Source: Mycoplasma tauri (GTDB taxonomy: Bacteria > Bacillota_I > Bacilli_A > Mycoplasmatales > Metamycoplasmataceae). From it: DNA of 64,000 bases. Location: contig NZ_CP070479.1 in the NCBI RefSeq assembly GCF_016925555.1, positions 700,151 to 764,150 on the forward strand. The letters run 5' to 3'. This document shows positions 57,941 through 64,000 of this stretch, in pieces (the stretch's first letter is position 1; each line of letters starts with the position of its first letter). The notes under the pieces were generated by a model, which ran no database searches, was not told the origin of the DNA, and saw only the letters and a program-made list of their open reading frames with translations. Position numbers and translations under genes: made by a program.

Positions 57941-59953
57941 TTATTTAAACAAATCGTCTAAAACAACATTTGTTTTTTCAAGCGATTCGTCTTCTTTCTT
58001 TTGAGGTAGCTTCATATTTTTTGCTATATATTCAATTTCTTCAGCCACAATGGTTTCTTTTTCAAGTAATGCAGTTTTAATTAATTCATGAAGTTCTCTA
58101 TTTTCATTAATAATTTTTACAGCATTTTCTTGAGCTTCATTAATAATTTTTCTAACTTCCATGTCTATTTCAAGAGCTACTTGTGCAGAAAATTGTGAAC
58201 TTTTCAAATAATCTCTACCTAAAAATGGTGAGCCTTCATCTTGTTCATATTGAATTGGACCAAGTTCAGACATTCCTCATTCTGTAACCATTTTTCTAGC
58301 AATTTTTGTAGCTTTTTGAAAATCATCAGAAGCACCTGTAGAAACATTGTCCTTTCCATAAATAATTTCTTCTGCAGCTCTTCCACCCATAAAACTAGTT
58401 ATCATGGCAATTAGTTCTTTTTTAGTTAAATTATATTTTTCTTCTTCTGGTGTCATTAAGTTATATCCGCCAGCATGGCCACGAGGAATAATAGTAATTT
58501 TTTGAACTTTATTAGCTCCTGGCATTTTTATACCAACAACAGCATGGCCAGCTTCATGATAAGCTACCATTGTTAATTCATCTTTTGTTATAACTCTATT
58601 CTTTTTAGCTGGACCCGCCATTACTCTGTCAATAGCTTCATCAATATCTTCTCTTTCAATAATGTCTGAATTACGTCTAACAGCTAAAAGACTTGCTTCA
58701 TTTATAACATTTTCAAGCTGTGCTCCAGAATAGCCAGGTGTTCTTTTTGCAACTTTTGCAAGCTCAATATTTGGAGCAACTCTCTTGCCTTTTGCATGTA
58801 ATGCAAGGATTTCTTCTCTTTCTTTAACATCTGGAAGACCAACTGTTATTGTTCTATCAAAACGTCCAGGACGAGTTAAGGCAGGATCTAAAACATCAGT
58901 ACGGTTTGTAGCAGCAAAAAATAATAAACCATTGTTTTCCTTCATACCATCCATTTCAACTAAAAGTTGATTCAAAGTCTGTTCACGCTCATCATGTCCA
59001 CCACCAATACCTGAACCTCTAGTTCTACCAATAGCATCTAACTCATCAATAAAGATAATGGCAGGAGCGTTTTTACGTGCTTCATTAACAACTGTTCTAA
59101 CTCTTTTTGCACCCAATCCAACGTACATCTCAACAAAATTAGAAGCAGAAATAAAATAAAATGGTACATTTGCTTCACCGGCAGTGGCTTTAGCTAATAA
59201 TGTTTTACCTGTCCCTGGAGGGCCACCTAATAAAATACCATGTGGCATTCTAGCGCCAGCCAACTGATATTTCTTAGGATTTTTTAGATAGTCAACTATT
59301 TCCCTTATTTCTTCAATTGCTTCTTTATTTCCGGCAATATCTTTGAAAGATTTGTCACTTTTAATTTTTTGTGCAGGGTTTTTATCATCACCAATTGCAC
59401 CCATCATATTCATGCTTTTCTTCATCATTGAACGATAAAGGAAGAATAAAAGCAATAATCACAATAATGTAGGTAAAATTGATAATGCAAGCTGAGCTCA
59501 AATTGATGTTTTTGTAGCAATAACTCCAACAGTTTTTAAATTATCACCAATGTTAACAGTCTCAACGCCATTTTTTGAAAATATTTTTGCTCATTCAAAA
59601 GTTTGACCATTTATTATGAAAGAACCAACTGGATGACTATCATTATTTCCAAAAATTGTTGATGCGTGCCCTTTAATTAAACTAATATTTCTTTGTATTT
59701 CAGAACCATTTGATACAAATTTATACGTAATCGTATCGTAAGCACCATCAATCCTTATGTCTTGAATGTAAATTTTATCATTAACTGACTCACTAGCTTT
59801 ATTCAGATCATTAACAAAATCAATTAAACTTCCGACTTTAGGCTGTGGTTTAAACCTATTAAAAAGTAAAAATGAAACCAAAGTAATGATTAAAACTAAT
59901 ATTGATACTCAAATTATTATTTTTATTATTTTGTTTCTTTTTTCATTTATCAC
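57941..59953 (-). CDS. ftsH: ATP-dependent zinc metalloprotease FtsH
   Basis: A 670-residue membrane protease that degrades misassembled membrane proteins. Two TM helices (about 9-30 and 145-175) flank an outer domain. The AAA core has GGPPGTGKT (243-251) and FIDELDAIGRTRG, and the zinc site is HEAGH near residue 465. The start is GTG at 59953, with AAGGAG 8-9 nt upstream; no ATG fits the frame. TGA codons are Trp. It follows the recD2-pth-tilS group. Confidence 0.95.
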
Positions 59954-60028
59954 CTTTTAATCTCCTTTCAAATTATCATATTTAAATTTTAAATAAAATT
60001 ATAATTCAATTACATGAAATAAAATTTA

Positions 60029-60892
60029 TTATTTAAACTTTAATAAACCCTGTTTTTTAAATAAATAAATTCCATTTTTCAACAAAAAACTGCTTGTTCT
60101 ATTTTTGCTCAAAATAAAATCGATTATAGAGTTAATTTTCTGTGAAGATAATTTAATGTCATTATAAAAACTGTGAATAAATTTAAAAACAGATTCTTTT
60201 TTATGCTTTAAATTACTAAATATTTCTTGACTAAAATTGTGTTTTTCTCAAAAAAGAAACTCTTCATTGATTGCATTTTCGATAATTGAAAGATTTTGAT
60301 TTTCTAACAAAATATCATTAATCAAAATATTTTTTTCGTCCTCAGACAATTTTAACAACTCTTTTCTTATTTTATTTCGTTGATATATTGCTAATTCATT
60401 AGTTTTATCAATAGCAAATTTCAACTTTAAGAAATTTAATTCTTCAATAATTTCCCTCTTAAATTTTTTAAAAACAAGCGGTCTGACTACTTTCATACCA
60501 TCTATAAAATTTTCTTCTTTTATTCCATAATAAAACGGTTTTCTTCTAGATCTTTTTTGCATAATAGCCGTTTCTAGAAAATCATCTTTATGATGAGCCA
60601 GTAAAAGAAATTCACAATTATATTTTTTGTACAATGCAGCAAAAAAATCAAATCTAATTTTTCTTGCTTTTTCTTCAAAATTACCTTTAAAAATAGCTTT
60701 TTTGTCAATTTCTAATACTTCTAAAACAATATTATTTTTTTGACAATATTCCTTCACAATTTCAACATCTATATAAGAATCATCCCGAATATTATAATTA
60801 ACTGTAGCTACAATAATATCTTTTCTTTTTTTAAATGTTTTATGAAGCAAATACATTGAATCAGGACCGCCACTAACACCTAGTAAAACCAT
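60029..60892 (-). CDS. tilS: tRNA(Ile)-lysidine synthetase
   Basis: A 287-residue enzyme that converts C34 of tRNA-Ile(CAU) to lysidine, allowing AUA reading. The PP-loop SGGPDS is at residues 7-12; LLLAHHKDDFLETAIMQ and YQRNKIRKELL are the other conserved parts. The C-terminal domains of larger homologues are reduced. One TGA (FLFWEKH) is Trp. The start overlaps the pth stop (TAATG), indicating coupled translation. Confidence 0.93.
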
Positions 60893-61458
60893 TAAATCTC
60901 TCTTTTTTTGTTTTCTGTATTAAATTTATTCATAACATATACAAAATCATTATATACAAGTGACAAGGCAACATCTGCAATTCTATCTAAAACTTCATCT
61001 AAAATGATTATTTCTTCTTTGTTGAATTTTGACAAAACATACTCTTTTAAAGGCATTTTGTTATTAAAACCTATTCCAACTCTAATCCTTTTATAATCAT
61101 TATCTTTAAACTTGTTAGTTATACTTTTAATGCCATTGTGTCCTGCACTTGAACCGCCTATTTTTAAAGCAGCTTGACCAATTGAAAAATCTTTATCATC
61201 ATAAATAACAATAATATCTGAAGAATTAATCTTATAAAAATTAGCCAAAGCATGAATAAATTCACCAGAATTATTCATATATGTTAAGGGTTTAGCCAAT
61301 ATAAAACCATCAGATACTATAAATTCTCCATTAAATCTTTCTTTCATTGGGCCTAAATTTAACTTATCTATTATTTTGTCAATAGCTAAAAATCCAGCAT
61401 TATGTTTTGTAAATTTATATTCATTACCTGGGTTACCTAAGCCTACTATTAATTTCAT
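60892..61458 (-). CDS. pth: Peptidyl-tRNA hydrolase
   Basis: A 188-residue enzyme that frees tRNA from prematurely released peptidyl-tRNA. The active site His is in KHNAGF (residue 19), with N9 in GLGNPG, and the VIYDDKD loop supplies the Asp. No TGA codon interrupts. It starts 1 nt after the recD2 stop, with AAAGGAG as ribosome site. Confidence 0.96.
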   Translation of the reverse strand: MKLIVGLGNPGNEYKFTKHNAGFLAIDKIIDKLNLGPMKERFNGEFIVSDGFILAKPLTYMNNSGEFIHALANFYKINSSDIIVIYDDKDFSIGQAALKIGGSSAGHNGIKSITNKFKDNDYKRIRVGIGFNNKMPLKEYVLSKFNKEEIIILDEVLDRIADVALSLVYNDFVYVMNKFNTENKKREI

Positions 61459-61459
61459 A

Positions 61460-63706
61460 CTACTCCTTTTTTAAATCTAGCATCTTAACAAAATTAGTGA
61501 AAAACTTTGGGTCTGCTGATGATGATGTTATCTTATTTAAATATAATTCTTTGTTTCCTATAATAATCAACTCTTCTTTAGCTCTAGATACAGCTGTATA
61601 CATAAATTTTTTAGTTAACATGTTTTCTACTTTGTCTTTTAAAACACCAAAAATTACACAATCAGATTCTGAACCTTGAAATTTATGAACAGTTATTGCA
61701 TATGCCAATGTTAAATTATCATACAAATCTTTCTTTTCATAAGTAACTAATTTATCGTCATTAAAACGTACTGTTACAACGTTATTTTCAATAGAATCAA
61801 CAAAACCTATTTCTCCATTAAAAACATTCTTTTCATAATCATTTATTTTTTGAACAACTTTATCTCCAACATAAAAATAAAATTCACTAAATAATTGAAT
61901 ATTTGTCTTTGCATTAGTCCTTTTTAAATTTCATTGTTGCAAAATACTATTAACTTCTAATATCCCCGGTTCGCCTTTTTTTAAATATGATGGTAACAAT
62001 AATGTAACTTCTTCTATTGAATATTTATTTACCTTTTCATCATAAATACTTTCAATATTTTTCAAAAACATAGAATTTGATAACTCAATAAAACTAACAG
62101 AATGAGTATCTAAAATAGGTTTTTGTCTCTTATTTATAGCTAAAAAATGCTCAAATATATCATTCTTATCAGTTCTATATACTTCAAGTAATTTATGTGT
62201 TGGGAAAAATTTACTTTTTATTAAATCATCTAAAATATTACCTTTGCCTATACATGGAAGCTGATCCTGATCCCCAACAATTATTAGCTTTTCTATTTCA
62301 TTACAAATTTTTAAAATGTTATAGAAAATTGGCAAACTAACCATAGAAAACTCATCAATAATCACAACCTTGACAGGATTTTTTGTTTCAAATGAAAAAA
62401 TATCTTCATCTTCCTCATTGGCAACTGTTAATTTTAAAAAACTATGAATAGTTCTTGCTTCTAAATTAGTTTTTTTGCTTAATAATGTGGCTGCTCTCCC
62501 AGTTGGAGTCAATATAGCTATATCACTCTTCTTATAAATCTTATTTTCCAAAAAAGTGTTAACAATATGATTAATTAAAAAACTCTTCCCTGTTCCTGGA
62601 TAACCGGTTATTATGGAAATTGGTTCCTCAATTGAACTCATATAAGCTTCTTTTTGATCATTTGAAAAAGCTTCCAATGGCATTTTTTTAATGTTGATTA
62701 CTTTTTTCTTTTTTTGAATTTTTATTAATTGATCGACTATAAAACTTTCCATTTTATAAAACTCAGATAAAGAAACTCTCCTCATTTCTTCATTAAAAAT
62801 AAGTTCTTCATTTTGAACCATATTATTCACAACTTCAATAATATTTTGCAAACTAATATTTTTATCTTCAAAAATCAAATAGAGTAATTGACTTAAATAG
62901 CCAATTTCTACTAGTGTGTTATTGTCTGCGTTAAGATCTCGATACATTTCATAAAAATCTTTCAATAATCAATATTTATTACCACTGAACATTTTTAATA
63001 CTTCAGCAAATGAAGAACGCAAAATTTTATAAATGTATGCCCTTATTCTTTTGCTTAAATTTAAATCAGGACAAACTGCCTGAGCAAATTTATCAACTAA
63101 ATCAAATTTAATTCTATGATCAATATATAACTCATAAGGATCAATGCCTGATTTATACCTACTAACAAAATTTTTTTCAGTAAAAGTGTCACATAAAATT
63201 TTTCATAAATCACTAAGTTGATGTTCTACAAAAAATTCATAATCACTTGATCTATATGTTTCGCAAAAATCAAGTAGGTTTTCGAAAACTTTTGGTCTTA
63301 AAATATCTTGAACTAATGTAGGGTCATCAAATACATGTTTTAATTCACCATTAGGTAATATTTTTATCATTTCTTCAATTGATTTTGCACCCAATCCCGA
63401 AACATTTTTAATTAAAACTTTAATTATTTCTAAATTAGTATCAGGTTGTATTATTTTAAAATCTAACAAACTATAAGATGATGAATTATATTTTGAATTT
63501 TTATAACTATTCTTTTTTAAACTTACTTCATAAGTATATGATTGATCTATACCTTTTTTATCAGTGTAAATGAAATACTTAGTCTTATCTTCAGATGATT
63601 CAAAAACCCAAAGAGTTTTAGATCAATTGACTGCTGCTCCTCCTCACTTAACAGTTAAAAATCTACCCTTTGTAACAATAGTTTTCTTTTCATCATCACT
63701 ATACAT
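61460..63706 (-). CDS. recD2: RecD2-like DNA helicase
   Basis: A 748-residue SF1B helicase of the RecD/TraA class. The N-terminal region (1-330) includes a helix-hairpin-helix-like segment (VSGLGAKSIEEMIK). The motor has Walker A GYPGTGKSF, motif II IDEFSMVS, GDQDQLP, and YAITVHKFQGSESD near the end. Several TGA codons are Trp. ATG 63706 follows TATAAT by 9 nt with no ribosome site. It is the first gene of the pth-tilS-ftsH series and reads away from the putative origin. RecD2 proteins act without RecBC, probably at replication forks. Confidence 0.9.
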
Positions 63707-63792
63707 AATTAATAAATTATATTAAAAATTTTGTTTTTTTCTCCTTCCACTCATATATGTTCAAAACTAATTTAAAAATAAAAAAAACGGAA

Positions 63793-63823
63793 AAAAATGG
63801 GAAAAATAAGCCATTTTTTTCTT
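63793..63823. terminator. Hairpin between recD2 and the putative origin
   Basis: AAAAAATGG/CCATTTTTT with loop GAAAAATAAG, symmetric and with T- or A-runs on both sides. Which transcript it ends is unclear. Confidence 0.45.
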
Positions 63824-63868
63824 GCTAATAAATAATGCATTCATTTCATATTGTTAATTTTGTTCAAA

Positions 63869-63951
63869 TGTTAATAACTTTGTAAAAATGTGGAAAACTG
63901 GTTATTTTTATGTGAATAAACTGTGTATAACTGCCTTTTTAATGTTGATAA
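63869..63951. other. Putative oriC: clustered DnaA-box-like sites
   Basis: Five sites on the minus strand resemble TTATCCACA: TTATTAACA (63869-63877), TTTTCCACA (63889-63897), TTATTCACA (63911-63919), TTATACACA (63922-63930) and TTATCAACA (63943-63951). Their starts lie 20, 22, 11 and 21 bp apart, close to whole helical turns. The surrounding 290 bp are non-coding and very AT-rich. dnaA is not in the window. Confidence 0.55.
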
Positions 63952-64000
63952 CTCAACATATTAACATAAAAATAAGTCTTTATTAAATATAAAAATATAA

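Overview
This window is AT-rich chromosomal DNA from a wall-less bacterium of the Mycoplasma group, probably a hominis/synoviae-cluster relative. The main evidence is the genetic code. Most genes read through in only when TGA is tryptophan (HAD hydrolase, pgsA, cdsA, gatABC, der, mgtA, ftsH and others), and a tRNA-Trp with a UCA anticodon that reads UGA is present at 36499-36573. GatCAB, the small gene set and the two ECF S components fit this. The species is not determined.

Layout. 0-6.3 kb: gpmI, a HAD phosphatase, two membrane proteins, the convergent phospholipid genes pgsA and cdsA, and an ECF S component. 6.3-12.6 kb: apt and the rimP-nusA-ylxR-infB operon, then pepA upstream. 12.7-18.2 kb: a second ECF S component, tRNA-Lys, and RNase J overlapping a DUF2779 nuclease-like gene. 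18.3-26.7 kb: a leftward run of gatCAB, a pseudouridine synthase, scpAB, plsC, acpS, der and cmk. 26.8-31.6 kb: an accessory island with a BcgI-like restriction-modification gene carrying a G8 tract, its specificity protein, decayed fragments and two palindromic flanking elements. 31.6-46 kb: dnaJ, rbfA, tyrS, ytpR, degV, acpP, prmC, prfA, a YitT-type membrane protein, gyrB, thioredoxin, a lipoprotein, smpB, a LacI-type regulator, the SRP RNA and several tRNAs. 46-57.7 kb: the Mg2+ ATPase mgtA and an ABC ATPase with a 2706-residue permease. 57.9-63.7 kb: recD2-pth-tilS-ftsH. 63.7-64 kb: a non-coding stretch with clustered, evenly spaced DnaA-box-like sites, probably part of oriC. The leftward bias of nearby genes agrees with replication leaving this point.

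Functional themes are translation and its quality control (IF-2, RF1 and its methylase, TyrRS, Gln-tRNA amidotransferase, TilS, Pth, SmpB, SRP RNA), RNA decay, membrane lipid synthesis (CdsA, PgsA, PlsC, AcpS, AcpP), transport (ECF, MgtA, ABC exporter) and DNA maintenance (GyrB, ScpAB, RecD2).

Most notable are the apparently phase-variable BcgI-type system, a set of eight genes whose TATAAT box lies only 6-8 nt before the ATG (predicted leaderless mRNAs), a GAAA-loop hairpin in the rimP-nusA leader that looks like an attenuator, and the phased DnaA sites at the right end.
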